Below, piece after piece: positions 17,016 to 25,765 of a stretch of DNA of 35,262 nucleotides. The position numbers were made by a program, and so were the translations under genes. The notes beneath the pieces are model-generated. The model was not told the DNA's origin. It searched no databases and saw nothing but the letters and a program-made list of their open reading frames with translations. Position 1 is the stretch's first letter, and every line of letters begins with the position of its first letter. The stretch spans positions 1 through 35,262 of the forward strand of contig JAHEYS010000057.1 of NCBI GenBank assembly GCA_023251475.1. Reading direction: 5' to 3'. Source of the stretch: Prolixibacteraceae bacterium. GTDB lineage: Bacteria > Bacteroidota > Bacteroidia > Bacteroidales > Prolixibacteraceae.

Positions 17016-17210
17016 ATGCGAAAGAAAGTCAAAGAGGTGATTGTTATCATATAGAACGATGGATGGTACTTTATTCGTCAGAAAGGGAGCCATAAACAAT
17101 ATAAACATTCCACCAAAAAAGGGATTGTAACAATTCCTGATCATGGCAAAAATGATGATTTAGAACATTTTTTGGTAAATTCAATATTAAAACAAGCAGG
17201 GCTTAAATGA
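17016..17210 (+). pseudogene. hicA: hicA toxin gene with a premature TAG stop
   Basis: Read through one stop, the 64-codon frame gives a full HicA mRNA interferase: MRKKVKEVIVII, then TAG at 17052-17054, then NDGWYFIRQKGSHKQYKHST and KKGIVTIPDHGKNDDLEHF, ending LVNSILKQAGLK. The conserved DGW, the GSHKQY active-site His and the PxHGK segment are all present in one frame. HicA proteins usually have Glu or Lys at the stop position, so a single GAG to TAG change would explain it. The 12-codon fragment before the stop cannot be active, and no ATG lies in frame before the active-site His. HicA is the toxin and HicB (24 bases downstream) its antitoxin. A sequencing error remains possible. Confidence 0.82.
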
Positions 17211-17234
17211 TGCGCTGTTAAAATACAGATCAAG

Positions 17235-17639
17235 ATGGGAAAAGTGGTAGTAGAAATATATTATACAGGTAATAATTATTGTGCACATGCACCTGCTTTA
17301 ATGGGTTGTGTGAGTACCGCAACTACATTGGATGAGATGAAAAAGAATATAAAAGAGGCCATAGCGTTTCATGTGGAAACCAGTCTTGGAGAAAATAATT
17401 TTATCCCTGAAGTCTTTAAGGGAGATTACGAACTGGAATTTAAAATATCCACCGAGGCGCTCTTAAATGCATACAGCAATATCTTTACTAAAGCTGCATT
17501 ATCCCGTATTACAGGAATAAACGAACGGCAACTCTGGCATTATGCTTCGGGCATGCGTAAACCACGACCGGCACAACGCAAGAGGATTGAGGATGGGTTG
17601 CATCGCCTGGGAGAAGAATTAATAAAAATAGGAGTTTGA
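17235..17639 (+). CDS. hicB: HicB antitoxin with C-terminal helix-turn-helix
   Basis: Antitoxin of the type II HicAB system, 134 residues. The N-terminal HicB fold is recognisable from VVVEIYYTGNNYCAHAPAL and MGCVSTATTLDEMKKNIKEA, about residues 4-50. The C-terminal part (about 75-130) has a helix-turn-helix, FTKAALSRITGINERQLWHY, that should bind its own promoter. In a normal operon HicB neutralises HicA and represses both genes. Here it is intact while the toxin gene has a stop codon, as is common when a toxin has been inactivated. It begins 24 bases after the hicA TGA. Confidence 0.85.
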   Translation: MGKVVVEIYYTGNNYCAHAPALMGCVSTATTLDEMKKNIKEAIAFHVETSLGENNFIPEVFKGDYELEFKISTEALLNAYSNIFTKAALSRITGINERQLWHYASGMRKPRPAQRKRIEDGLHRLGEELIKIGV

Positions 17640-17699
17640 GATAAGTCCCCTCTTTCACGTGTGCGAAAAAACCCTGCCCATCAGGGTGACAAAAAGTTG

Positions 17700-17707
17700 T
17701 ATCTTTG
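17700..17707 (+). promoter_or_regulatory. Candidate -7 box for tyrS
   Basis: TATCTTTG is an exact TAnnTTTG match, 110 bases before the tyrS ATG at 17818. A stem-loop (ACCCTG-CCCAT-CAGGGT, 17671-17687) lies just upstream, but its flanking A/T-run faces the minus strand. Confidence 0.4.
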
Positions 17708-17817
17708 GCCGGCTAATTTAAGCCGGATTCCATCCTTTATGAATTGCTGCAAAAAATGGGAACCGATGGCTGAATGATGATCACATTTTGAATGATAAAT
17801 ATTTAATTGATAGAATA

Positions 17818-19113
17818 ATGAATTTTGTTGAAGAATTGACCTGGAGAGGCATGATTCATGATATGATGCCCGGACTTGAAGAACAGCTCAAAAAAGAGGT
17901 TACCTCGGCTTATGTGGGAATTGATCCGACGGCCGACTCCCTGCATATCGGTCACCTTGTCGGTGTGATGATGCTCAAGCATTTCCAGCTGGCAGGACAT
18001 AAACCAATCGTACTGGTTGGCGGCGCCACAGGGATGATCGGTGATCCGTCGGGCAAATCACAGGAGCGTAACCTGCTTGATGAACCAACTTTACGCCATA
18101 ACCAGGAGTGTTTAAAAGTCCAGATTTCGAAATTTCTTGATTTCGATTCCAAAGTGGTGAATGCCGCCGAGATGGTTAATAATTACGACTGGATGAAAGA
18201 GTTCACCTTTCTGAATTTCATTCGCGACATTGGCAAACATATCACTGTCAACTATATGATGGCGAAAGATTCGGTAAAGAAACGGCTCGATCCCGAAAGT
18301 GGCATGGCGGGTATGTCGTTTACCGAATTCACCTACCAGCTGGTACAGGGGACCGACTTTCTCCATCTTTATGAGACAAAAAACTGTAAATTACAGATGG
18401 GTGGTTCAGACCAGTGGGGAAATATCACCACCGGAACTGAGTTAATACGGCGGAAAGCCGGTGGCGAGGCCTGGGCGCTCACCTGTCCGCTGATTAAAAA
18501 GGCTGACGGTACAAAGTTCGGGAAAACCGAATCGGGCAATGTGTGGCTCGATCCTGTACGGACATCTCCCTATACCTTCTACCAGTTCTGGTTAAACACG
18601 TCGGATGCCGACGCTGAAAAATACATTAAGATTTTTACAGTGCTTCCAAAGGATGAAATTGATGCCCTCATTGAGGAGCATCGTCTCGCCCCCCATTTGC
18701 GTCAGCTTCAGAAAGTGCTTGCAAAAGAGGTTACCTGCTTGGTTCACTCCGAAGCCGATTATCAGGTTGCGGTAGAGGCTTCTGAAATCCTGTTCGGGAA
18801 AGGGACAGAAGAGACGCTGCGTAAGCTTGATGAAGCAACTTTTTTATCGGTTTTTGAGGGCGTTCCGCAATTCGAAGTAGCCAGCTCGGCTTTAGCATCC
18901 GGAATAAATATTATTGACCTGCTGGCCGAAAAAACCGCTGTTTTCCCTTCAAAGGGTGAAGCCCGAAGAACCATCGCAGGCGGCGGAGTAGCTGTAAATA
19001 AGGTTAAAATTGAATCTCCAGAGCAAATGGTTGATCACTCCGGCTTAATTGGAGGCAAATATCTGCTGGTACAAAAAGGGAAGAAGAACTATTTCCTTCT
19101 GATTGCAGGATAA
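17818..19113 (+). CDS. tyrS: Tyrosyl-tRNA synthetase
   Basis: Charges tRNA-Tyr with tyrosine (class I, TyrS type). The 431-residue protein begins [19 protein letters not shown], the usual N-terminus of the family. The HIGH motif is HIGH at residues 43-46, with [17 protein letters not shown] next; [11 protein letters not shown] is the tyrosine/ATP pocket, and KFGKT (233-237) is the KMSKS-loop equivalent. An S4 RNA-binding domain covers about 360-431. The ATG at 17818 is preferred over an upstream in-frame TTG at 17788, because the family start fits. A long bidirectional terminator follows. Confidence 0.96.
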   Translation: MNFVEELTWRGMIHDMMPGLEEQLKKEVTSAYVGIDPTADSLHIGHLVGVMMLKHFQLAGHKPIVLVGGATGMIGDPSGKSQERNLLDEPTLRHNQECLKVQISKFLDFDSKVVNAAEMVNNYDWMKEFTFLNFIRDIGKHITVNYMMAKDSVKKRLDPESGMAGMSFTEFTYQLVQGTDFLHLYETKNCKLQMGGSDQWGNITTGTELIRRKAGGEAWALTCPLIKKADGTKFGKTESGNVWLDPVRTSPYTFYQFWLNTSDADAEKYIKIFTVLPKDEIDALIEEHRLAPHLRQLQKVLAKEVTCLVHSEADYQVAVEASEILFGKGTEETLRKLDEATFLSVFEGVPQFEVASSALASGINIIDLLAEKTAVFPSKGEARRTIAGGGVAVNKVKIESPEQMVDHSGLIGGKYLLVQKGKKNYFLLIAG

Positions 19114-19147
19114 AGCAATAAAGTAACAGGAACAATAACATTGTTGT

Positions 19148-19188
19148 AAAAACAGGTAGAATTGCCTAAAGCAATTCTACCTGTTTTT
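19148..19188. terminator. Bidirectional terminator shared by tyrS and the PfkB kinase gene
   Basis: A perfect 18-bp stem (AAAAACAGGTAGAATTGC / GCAATTCTACCTGTTTTT) with a 5-base loop CTAAA and a T-run on both strands. It lies between the convergent tyrS and PfkB genes. The PfkB stop codon is in the loop and the last six codons of that gene form one arm. Confidence 0.92.
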
Positions 19189-20146
19189 TTATGGCTTCCC
19201 AGCGACTCTCCTCGAGTTCGGCCCCAACCACCTGGATTATTTCCCCGGCCATTAATGAACCCATCTTTCCGCATTTTTCGAGTTCAAACCCGTCGGCCAG
19301 TCCGGCAAGAAATCCGGCAGCGAAGTAATCGCCCGCCCCTGTTGTATCAATGACCGTAGTTGCAACAGTGGGAATATGCCATTTCTGATTTCCCTGCCTG
19401 ACATAGGCCCCCTCTTTACCCACCTTAACGACTGCAATGTCACATCTGCCTCCGAGATTCTCAAGCGCCTCCTCAGGCAGCAAACCGGTAAACGATTTTG
19501 CCTCTTCCTCGTTGGCAAACACAATATCGATATAATTATCAACCAATTCGTTTAATATCTCCTGGTTGGCCTCCACAACATTATAGCTCGCCAGATCGAG
19601 CGCGACCGACAGTCCGGCCGATTTTGCAGCTGACGCTGCTGCCATAATTAAGGCGTGGTTAAATACAAGATAACCTTCAATAAAAAACAGGTCATAACCT
19701 TTAAACAGTTCGGGTGTGATATCATCAGGTCCCATTTCAACAGCAGCGCCAAGGTAAGTGGCAAAAGTACGTTCACCCCCCGGACTTACAAACCCAACTG
19801 CACGGCCTGTCGGGAGGCCAAGTTCTTTGAGTTTAACCTCGATTCCCCGTTTGAGCATATCATTTTTAAACAACAGCCCCAGATCATCGCTCCCGATTGC
19901 CCCGACAAATCCGGCTTCAGTGCCCAGTCCTGCGATCCCGTTAATCGCATTTGCGACCGAACCGCCTGTTGCAATCTTAATCTTCAGGTGGGAGATCTCC
20001 TGTTGAATACATGCCGAGAGCTCCCCGTCGACCAAAGTCATCCCCCCTTTTGGAAGATTCAATCTATTGATAATCTGGTCGTCTTCAGGCAAAACCATTA
20101 TATCAACAAGCGCATTTCCGATTCCCAGAATTTTCAATTTACCCAT
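19166..20146 (-). CDS. PfkB-family carbohydrate/nucleoside kinase (adenosine kinase-like)
   Basis: A 326-residue ribokinase-fold kinase. The opening reads LKILGIGNALVDIMV, the substrate side has KIATGGSVANAINGIAGLG (Gly-Gly at 61-62), and the C-terminal PfkB signature DTTGAGDYFAAGF begins at D267, with D273 as the catalytic base. The lid (about residues 15-45 and 95-125) and the GNALVD start resemble adenosine kinase-like members of Bacteroidota, but ribokinase or fructokinase activity cannot be excluded. The gene stands alone; its 3' end is built into the terminator it shares with tyrS. Confidence 0.88.
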   Translation of the reverse strand: MGKLKILGIGNALVDIMVLPEDDQIINRLNLPKGGMTLVDGELSACIQQEISHLKIKIATGGSVANAINGIAGLGTEAGFVGAIGSDDLGLLFKNDMLKRGIEVKLKELGLPTGRAVGFVSPGGERTFATYLGAAVEMGPDDITPELFKGYDLFFIEGYLVFNHALIMAAASAAKSAGLSVALDLASYNVVEANQEILNELVDNYIDIVFANEEEAKSFTGLLPEEALENLGGRCDIAVVKVGKEGAYVRQGNQKWHIPTVATTVIDTTGAGDYFAAGFLAGLADGFELEKCGKMGSLMAGEIIQVVGAELEESRWEAIKKQVELL

Positions 20147-20173
20147 AGCACAGATTTATTTCATATTTTTTTA

Positions 20174-20181
20174 CAAATATA
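20174..20181 (-). promoter_or_regulatory. Candidate -7 box for the PfkB kinase gene
   Basis: The minus strand reads TATATTTG, an exact TAnnTTTG match, 28 bases before the ATG. A T-run (GTTTTT) lies about 19 bases upstream, near the -33 position. Confidence 0.5.
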
Positions 20182-20204
20182 TTTCTCATTTCTTAAAAAC
20201 TTAC

Positions 20205-20212
20205 TATTTTTG
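20205..20212 (+). promoter_or_regulatory. Candidate -7 box for tRNA-Asn
   Basis: TATTTTTG matches TAnnTTTG, 46 bases before the mature tRNA 5' end. It is divergent from the kinase promoter candidate, only 24 bases away. Confidence 0.5.
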
Positions 20213-20257
20213 CAACGCTTTAGAAGAAATAAGGTCTAAAGTGCAAAAGAATATTAT

Positions 20258-20331
20258 TCCTTAGTAGCTCAGTTGGTTAGAGCGGCGGACTGTTAATCCG
20301 TAGGTCGTAGGTTCAAGTCCTACCTGAGGAG
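20258..20331 (+). tRNA. tRNA-Asn (GTT anticodon)
   Basis: A 74-nt cloverleaf. The acceptor stem is TCCTTAG / CTGAGGA with one G-U pair, the D stem is GCTC/GAGC, the anticodon stem is GCGGA/TCCGT, the loop is CTGTTAA, and the T arm contains GGTTCAAGTCC. The anticodon GTT is at 20292-20294. The discriminator is G20331 and CCA is not encoded. Confidence 0.95.
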
Positions 20332-20335
20332 CTTA

Positions 20336-20368
20336 AAAGGCTGAAATCGAAAGATTTTGGTCTTTTTT
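20336..20368 (+). terminator. Terminator after tRNA-Asn
   Basis: A 13-bp stem, AAAGGCTGAAATC with GATTTTGGTCTTT including three G-U pairs, closes a GAAA loop and ends in a run of T (20363-20368). It begins 5 bases after the tRNA. Confidence 0.75.
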
Positions 20369-20499
20369 GTTTAGAGAGTATTTGAAAGAGTAGTTTAAAT
20401 ATTTACTGGCTTTTTTATACTTCCAAAAAAAAATTGCGTTTGTGGGGAAAAATACCTGTTTATGATGATCTTTGTGCGTGATCTAAATACTTAACAAAT

Positions 20500-22191
20500 A
20501 TGAAATACCTGCTCTTAATTTTCTTCTTATTTCCCGGTGTCATTAGCATGGTGCAGGGGCAAACCAAAAGTCTGCCCGAAAATGTGGTGATCACATCCGA
20601 AAAGAATAAAACCATGGTACGCATAAATGGGAATGGGGAATTACTTATAAATGTATCCCCAAAGGATGTTATTAAATTTAAAGCCAAAGGTTTTGTCCGC
20701 TACAGTGACTTCGGCGCCATTGGCGATGGCAAAACCGATGATATGGATGCCATCGCTGCGACCCATGCATTCGCCAATCAGCACCTCCTTCTGGTGAAAG
20801 CCGACGAGGGGGCCACCTACTACATCGGGGGTAAGAGCCGTACGGCTCAAATCCGGACCGACACTGATTTCGGCACAGCTGCCTTTATTATTGATGACAC
20901 CAATGTCGAAAACCGCAATTCAGACGTTTTTCTGGTTAATTCCAGCCTGCAATCTTTTAAACCTGAGGGGATATCTTCCATTAAAAGGAATCAGGAGAAA
21001 ATCGGGGTGGCACTACCCGGAACCTGCCTGGTCACCGTTACCAATTCGAATATAAAACGCTATATCCGCTTTGGTGCAAACCAAAACAATGGATCGCGGC
21101 AGACGGATATCTTTATCGCTGACAAAAACGGGAAAGTGGATATGAATGCCCCGATTATCTGGGACTTTGATCAGATCACTGATATTACCGCTCTTCCCAT
21201 TGACCACACGACGCTGACAATAACCGGAGGTCGTTTCACCACAATAGCCAACCGGGCAGAATCGAAGTACACCTACTACAACAGGGGTATGGCAATCAGG
21301 CGTTCCAATGTCCTTGTGGATGGTCTGCAACACCTTATCACCGGCGAAGGAGACCATGGAGCACCCTATGGCGGCTTCATCAATATCGGCGACTGCTCCT
21401 ACGTGACGGTCAGGAATACGGTCCTAACCGGACATAAAATGTACCAGACGATTGGTGCAGCTGGAGTTACGGTCTCCATGGGCACCTACGACCTCTCCCT
21501 CAACCGGGCGCTCAACGTATCATTCGTGAACTGCAGGCAGACGAACGACATCGACGACAACAGGTACTGGGGAATCCTGGGGTCCAACTACTGCAAGAAC
21601 CTTGAATACGACAAGTGCACCTTTTCAAGGTTCGATGCCCACATGGGAGTTGCCAATGCCACCATCCGTAACTCCACTCTAGGACACCAGGGAATAAACG
21701 CCATAGGGAGCGGGACATTTACTGTGGAGAATTCCACTATCCGCGGGGGGAGCCTCATCAACCTGCGCTCCGACTACGGAAGCACATGGCAGGGAGAACT
21801 CATCATCCGCAACTGTATTTTCGTCCCCGCAGGTGGTAAAGCAACCAGTGCCAGTCTGATCGGCGGATCCAATTCCGGGCAGCACGATTTCGGCTATACC
21901 TGCTATATGCCGGAAAGGATCACCATCGAAAACCTTCGTATCGATGACTCCAATCATAAGGAGGATTACAAGGGTCCTGCCATTTTTGGAAATTTTAATC
22001 CAAAAATGACCGACGATTCCTACATGGAGAAGTTTCCCTATATCAGAACCAGGGAAGTGGTACTCAGGAAGGTGACCACTACCAGCGGAAAGCCCCTGAG
22101 GCTAAGCGACAACCCTTTCATGTTTAAGGATGTAAAGGTAAACTCCGATAAGGATGTATTGCAAGTGCGGCCGCTTTCACCGGCGAAATGA
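20500..22191 (+). CDS. Secreted right-handed beta-helix protein (pectate lyase 3-like)
   Basis: A 563-residue exported protein. A signal peptide (MKYLLLIFFLFPGVISMVQG) leads to YSDFGAIGDGKTDD at residues 68-81, the entry motif of Pectate_lyase_3/GH28-type beta-helices. From about residue 215 on there are short repeated strands typical of parallel beta-helices (SNVLVDGLQHLI, CSYVTVRNTVLTGH, KNLEYDKCTFS, NATIRNSTLG, FTVENSTIRGG, ELIIRNCIF). No classical catalytic triad of polygalacturonase (NTD-DD-GHG) was found, so it could be a lyase, an epimerase-like enzyme or a binding protein. Its neighbours are not polysaccharide genes. The central part (about 21300-21850) is more GC-rich than the flanking DNA, which may hint at transfer. 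Confidence 0.82.
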   Translation: MKYLLLIFFLFPGVISMVQGQTKSLPENVVITSEKNKTMVRINGNGELLINVSPKDVIKFKAKGFVRYSDFGAIGDGKTDDMDAIAATHAFANQHLLLVKADEGATYYIGGKSRTAQIRTDTDFGTAAFIIDDTNVENRNSDVFLVNSSLQSFKPEGISSIKRNQEKIGVALPGTCLVTVTNSNIKRYIRFGANQNNGSRQTDIFIADKNGKVDMNAPIIWDFDQITDITALPIDHTTLTITGGRFTTIANRAESKYTYYNRGMAIRRSNVLVDGLQHLITGEGDHGAPYGGFINIGDCSYVTVRNTVLTGHKMYQTIGAAGVTVSMGTYDLSLNRALNVSFVNCRQTNDIDDNRYWGILGSNYCKNLEYDKCTFSRFDAHMGVANATIRNSTLGHQGINAIGSGTFTVENSTIRGGSLINLRSDYGSTWQGELIIRNCIFVPAGGKATSASLIGGSNSGQHDFGYTCYMPERITIENLRIDDSNHKEDYKGPAIFGNFNPKMTDDSYMEKFPYIRTREVVLRKVTTTSGKPLRLSDNPFMFKDVKVNSDKDVLQVRPLSPAK

Positions 22192-22520
22192 CCACCCTTC
22201 CGGGGACAAGAATGCACTTCAATCTGAAAAAAGGTGAGCTTTGGTGTTGTATCCTTCCAAAGCATTACTGAAAAAAGTGATAAAAAACCATTTCGATTGT
22301 AGCCGGAAATTCTGCAGTTAATGAAAAATTTGCTGATTACTCCGATAAGTTGAGTTATTCTAACCTGGTTTTGTATTAACTTTACTTGTTGATTCAATTC
22401 TGACAGTTTTAAGAGGATTAGACTTGTTGGTATTTATAATTCCAGATTTAGGTTTATCCCTGCCTGTAAGATTAAGTTGAATCCGGTTCGGATGTAGTTT
22501 TTTCAGAAAACTCAAAAGCG
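22192..22520. other. Intergenic gap before the AraC regulator
   Basis: No coding region is seen. It contains a weak hairpin (GCTTTGG/CCAAAGC, 22238-22263, no T-run) and a possible -7 box, TAACTTTA, at 22377-22384. The same octamer precedes the lipoprotein gene at 23819-23826. Confidence 0.4.
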
Positions 22521-23726
22521 ATGCTTTTATCTTTTTCATTAATCGGTATTATCCTTTCGGTAATTCTGCTTTATTTCAACGCCAGAAAAAATACATCAGT
22601 CATCTACCTTGGTATTTTCTTTTTTTCAATTAGTCTTTATGCTTTCTATCAATACGTTCTGCTTTATTCAAAGTCAGTCTTTTTTGTAAGCCTCTTTCTT
22701 TTTAATATAGCAATTAACTGTTCCCCGCTTTATATAATTGGGCCGATGTTGTACTGGTATATACGGAGTGTACTGACCGACAATTCCCGTTTGAAACAAA
22801 AAGATATCTGGCATTTACTGCCAATGATCATTTTCTTTATTGCTGCAATTCCTCATGCTTTTGTCCCATGGTATGAGAAAGTTGAGGTTGCCAGAAAAGT
22901 TGTTGAGGATGCAGGGTTCATGGAGGTTTACAGGGCTACCTTATTAGCCAGAATATTCTCTCCTGCTTTGGAATACCTTACGCGTCCAATACTGGTTTTG
23001 GCCTATACGCTTTGGTCTTCAGGATTATTCATCAATTATCTGATAAAAAAGAAAGTATCCTTAGTTTTATCCAAACAGCATTTTATGAAAAAATGGCTGT
23101 TCCTATTCCTGGGATTTCTACTGATACTGGAGTTATCCCAAATCCTTCTCATAATCAAGGCTTTTGAAATGCATTTTTCTGAACTGTTTTTCACCTTAAA
23201 TGTTATACGGATTTTATCAATAGCCGGACTTATTGGATTGTTAATCTCACCATTCTTTTTCCCTGCCATTTTATATGGGCTACCCCAGGTACCCGAACCA
23301 GACAGATCGTTTACATCAGAAGACGGAGGACGGAAGTTTTTGAATAGGTATGAAAAGAAACACCTATTTCATTTTGAATCCAATTACCTTGGATCGATCG
23401 GTCAGAAAACAGATGTATGCATGAAGGAATTCAAACCTTACCTCCAGCCTGATTTCAATCTTACCCAGCTTTCGGTGCAGACCCGTGTTCCTGTCCATCA
23501 CCTCAGCTATTTTTTTAGGGAAGTAAAAAAACAATCCTTCACTGATTACCGTAATGAATGGCGAATCAAACATGCAAAAAAGCTGATCAGAGAGGGTTTG
23601 GCAGAAGAGTTGACCCTTGAAGCGATTGGAAAACTGTCAGGCTTTTCATCGCGCAATAATTTTCGAACAACCTTTGAAAAATTTGAAGGAGTTTCCCCAA
23701 GTGATTTTATGACTCATAAGAATTGA
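22521..23726 (+). CDS. Membrane-anchored AraC-family transcriptional regulator
   Basis: A 401-residue two-part regulator. The first 255 residues contain about seven hydrophobic helices (for example LIGIILSVILLYF, FFFSISLYAFYQYVLLY, WLFLFLGFLLILELSQILLI). The C-terminal 110 residues form an AraC DNA-binding domain: two helix-turn-helix units around FNLTQLSVQTRVPVHHLSYF and LTLEAIGKLSGFSSRNNFRT, ending EGVSPSDF. The layout is common in Bacteroidota, where such proteins may sense an envelope signal and regulate nearby genes. A broken paralogue lies at 25958-26856. The next gene, 182 bases downstream, encodes a lipoprotein and is a plausible target. Confidence 0.88.
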   Translation: MLLSFSLIGIILSVILLYFNARKNTSVIYLGIFFFSISLYAFYQYVLLYSKSVFFVSLFLFNIAINCSPLYIIGPMLYWYIRSVLTDNSRLKQKDIWHLLPMIIFFIAAIPHAFVPWYEKVEVARKVVEDAGFMEVYRATLLARIFSPALEYLTRPILVLAYTLWSSGLFINYLIKKKVSLVLSKQHFMKKWLFLFLGFLLILELSQILLIIKAFEMHFSELFFTLNVIRILSIAGLIGLLISPFFFPAILYGLPQVPEPDRSFTSEDGGRKFLNRYEKKHLFHFESNYLGSIGQKTDVCMKEFKPYLQPDFNLTQLSVQTRVPVHHLSYFFREVKKQSFTDYRNEWRIKHAKKLIREGLAEELTLEAIGKLSGFSSRNNFRTTFEKFEGVSPSDFMTHKN

Positions 23727-23818
23727 ATCATTTGAAGCGGCATCCATTTCTTGGCTCCATTTTATAAATTGGATGCATAGATTGCTCCCCCTTTTTTTCC
23801 CGCTCCTGGCCGTTATCG

Positions 23819-23826
23819 TAACTTTA
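23819..23826 (+). promoter_or_regulatory. Candidate -7 box for the lipoprotein gene
   Basis: TAACTTTA, one base off TAnnTTTG, 83 bases before ATG 23909. A T-run (CTTTTTTTCC) lies about 20 bases upstream. Confidence 0.3.
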
Positions 23827-23908
23827 ACCCAAGTATTTACCATGTTTGATTATTGACCGCATGGCATACGATAAAAATAAGTTTAATTCATTTAAATCTT
23901 TATCAGCG

Positions 23909-24946
23909 ATGAAAAAAAGAGACTATTGGAATAGTATCATCCGGGCGATGATCCCATTCATTCTTGTAACATTTTTATTTTCTCCGTTCTTTCTATCCTG
24001 TCAGAAAGAAGAAATAAAGTTAAAAACGATTGAACCTGAAAATTTAACGCTAAAAAGCGCTACTACTGTTGGTACACTTACCTATTTTACAACTGCTGAA
24101 GAATTTCCTTGTTCCGGACTTCCAACAGAGGATTTTGAGAAAGCAACTAATGCTTATCCTGAAGGGATTTGGAATCCCCTGGATGCAGCTACTAATACCG
24201 GTTTCTTACCAGCAGGGAGTATTCTTCCAGGTATCTCATTTACACTTACACGTGTGGGTCCATTGGCCCCTTATACCTCTCCGGACCTTAATATTTGGGC
24301 AGGTCTTAATGGTATAACTGGTCATATAGTTATAGCAAACCATCAGGCAGAAACATTAATTATTGAATTTACGGATGACAATGTTACGCACGTTAGCATG
24401 AAACTGTTATCGCTTTTTTCGAACCAGGCAACCTTTGATATAAATATATATGGTAATTCTGAAGTACTATTGGGAAATACCTCAATTCTTGGGGGAACAC
24501 CGGTTGGTACCTATTTCGGTGTACAATCCGAGAATCCAATTAAAAAGATTACCATATGGGGATTTGACTATGTTAATTGTGGGAATGAACCTCCAGGAGT
24601 TGATGATGTGATGTTTGGAACATGCGTCATTAACCCTGACACCGATGGTGATGGGTGTCTTGATTCCCAAGATGCTGTGCTTCATTCAAACATGGAACCA
24701 TTTGTTAATATAGATGGTTGCGATAATGGCGTGCCGAATAGAATGACATTAGGCGAGCCATGCGGAACCATGATGTCTGATGTGATAGATGGGTTAGAAA
24801 ATGGAACCTATAAAAATCATGGCGAATTTGTAAACGGAATAACAAAAGTAGTTAATGAATGGTCAGCCAAAGGATTGATTACCCCGGAAGAAAAAGGCGC
24901 CATCGTGGCTTGTGCGGCAAAATCATCAATCGGGTCACCAAAATAG
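23909..24946 (+). CDS. Lipoprotein with a calcium-binding-type DxDGDG motif, unknown function
   Basis: A 345-residue lipoprotein of no known family. The signal segment MIPFILVTFLFSPFFLSC ends in a lipobox with Cys31. Residues about 55-230 look like a beta-rich domain (TPVGTYFGVQSENPIKKITI, ending GVDDVMFGTC, as in some Ca-binding jelly-roll proteins). Next comes NPDTDGDGCLDSQDA, a TSP3-type calcium loop, and a C-terminal helical part with paired Cys (GEPCGTMM, VACAAK). ATG 23909 is chosen since it puts the lipobox at the right distance; in-frame ATGs at 23846 and 23861 would place extra residues before it. It is probably surface-exposed and co-regulated with the AraC gene upstream. Confidence 0.7.
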   Translation: MKKRDYWNSIIRAMIPFILVTFLFSPFFLSCQKEEIKLKTIEPENLTLKSATTVGTLTYFTTAEEFPCSGLPTEDFEKATNAYPEGIWNPLDAATNTGFLPAGSILPGISFTLTRVGPLAPYTSPDLNIWAGLNGITGHIVIANHQAETLIIEFTDDNVTHVSMKLLSLFSNQATFDINIYGNSEVLLGNTSILGGTPVGTYFGVQSENPIKKITIWGFDYVNCGNEPPGVDDVMFGTCVINPDTDGDGCLDSQDAVLHSNMEPFVNIDGCDNGVPNRMTLGEPCGTMMSDVIDGLENGTYKNHGEFVNGITKVVNEWSAKGLITPEEKGAIVACAAKSSIGSPK

Positions 24947-25045
24947 CGCTTTATAATCACCTTAGAATGCTTATAGTGTCCTGTGTGTTAAAGAGTAGAC
25001 ATTCCGGATTAATATAGCAAAGCGACAATTTATTTTGGTATAAGC

Positions 25046-25083
25046 AAACAGGCTGTCCGTGCTTTTTGCAGACAGCCTGTTTT
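25046..25083 (+). terminator. Terminator after the lipoprotein gene
   Basis: A 12-bp perfect stem, AAACAGGCTGTC / GACAGCCTGTTT, with a 13-base loop and TTT after it. It lies 100 bases after the lipoprotein stop and faces the yceI terminator. Confidence 0.75.
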
Positions 25084-25098
25084 CACGAGAAAATAAAA

Positions 25099-25122
25099 AT
25101 GGATGCCCCAACGGACATCCAT
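25099..25122 (-). terminator. Terminator of yceI
   Basis: On the minus strand ATGGATG-(10-base loop)-CATCCAT is followed by TTTTTATTTT. It lies 23 bases after the yceI stop. A mutated copy is present near the second yceI remnant at about 29575-29600. Confidence 0.7.
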
Positions 25123-25144
25123 CTTAAATTTTTAAAAGGTTTTA

Positions 25145-25765
25145 TTATTTTTTTGTTGCTGTAACATTAAATTCAAGTGTAAAATCATCACTGATCATTT
25201 TGTCTCCCAGACCCTGAAAAAAGCTTCCCGAACCATACTTGATATCGTAAAGGGTTCTGTTGACCGTAATGATTCCCTGGGCGCTTAGTTGATCTCCATT
25301 AACCCTGACTTTTGCATTAAACTCAACCGGCTTCTTTATCCCCTTTATCGTAAGGTCAGCCTGGAAATGGAAGTCATCATCCGACACTGAAGTAACTTTA
25401 TTTACAACCATACTGGCCTGCGGAAATTTTGCAATCGAAAAGAAATCATCCGACGAAAGGTGCCCGATCAGCTTTTTGTTCCACTCCGGATCTGTTAAAT
25501 CTTCATCTACAATAGTTTTCATATCAATTGCGAAAGATCCACCTGTAACCTTATCCTTTGATACATTTAAAATTCCACTTTCAAAAGAGATTGTACCAGT
25601 ATGCTTACCGGTTACTTTCTTTCCCTCCCATTTTACTTTGCTGGCCCCTTTATCAACAACATAATCAGCAGCTCGGACAGTTGAGTTTACAATGATAATG
25701 GTCAGCAACAAAAAGACCACCTTAAAAAATACCTGACTTAGAATTCTACTTTTGCTTGTTTTCAT
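25145..25765 (-). CDS. YceI family periplasmic protein
   Basis: A 206-residue exported lipocalin-like protein of the YceI family, which binds isoprenoid-type lipids such as polyprenyl chains. A signal peptide covers about residues 1-32 (VFFKVVFLLLTIIIVNSTVRA). The mature part has the family pattern: DYVVDKGASKVKWEGKKVTG at the start, GKHTGTISFESGILNV, a central AIDMKTIVDED, LSSDDFFSIAKFPQASMVV and ADLTIKGIKKPVEFNAKV. The role here may be lipid or quinone transport, or stress defence. It is transcribed toward the lipoprotein gene, with separate terminators in between. A truncated second copy lies at 29617-29813. Confidence 0.92.
   Translation of the reverse strand: MKTSKSRILSQVFFKVVFLLLTIIIVNSTVRAADYVVDKGASKVKWEGKKVTGKHTGTISFESGILNVSKDKVTGGSFAIDMKTIVDEDLTDPEWNKKLIGHLSSDDFFSIAKFPQASMVVNKVTSVSDDDFHFQADLTIKGIKKPVEFNAKVRVNGDQLSAQGIITVNRTLYDIKYGSGSFFQGLGDKMISDDFTLEFNVTATKK

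Noticed and set aside
16962-17144. 60-codon minus-strand frame over hicA
   Set aside because: It is antisense to the recognisable HicA frame and has no family features.
17671-17687. Terminator of hicB (ACCCTG-CCCAT-CAGGGT)
   Set aside because: The T-run lies on the minus-strand side, and no minus-strand gene ends here. On the plus strand A-rich sequence follows.
20258-20331. tRNA-Asn as an integration site of a mobile island
   Set aside because: No second copy of the tRNA 3' end and no integrase gene was found in the following 15 kb.
21300-21850. Horizontal transfer of the beta-helix gene
   Set aside because: The centre is more GC-rich, but without codon statistics and neighbours of foreign origin this is only a hint, so it is noted in the gene entry and not listed as a finding.
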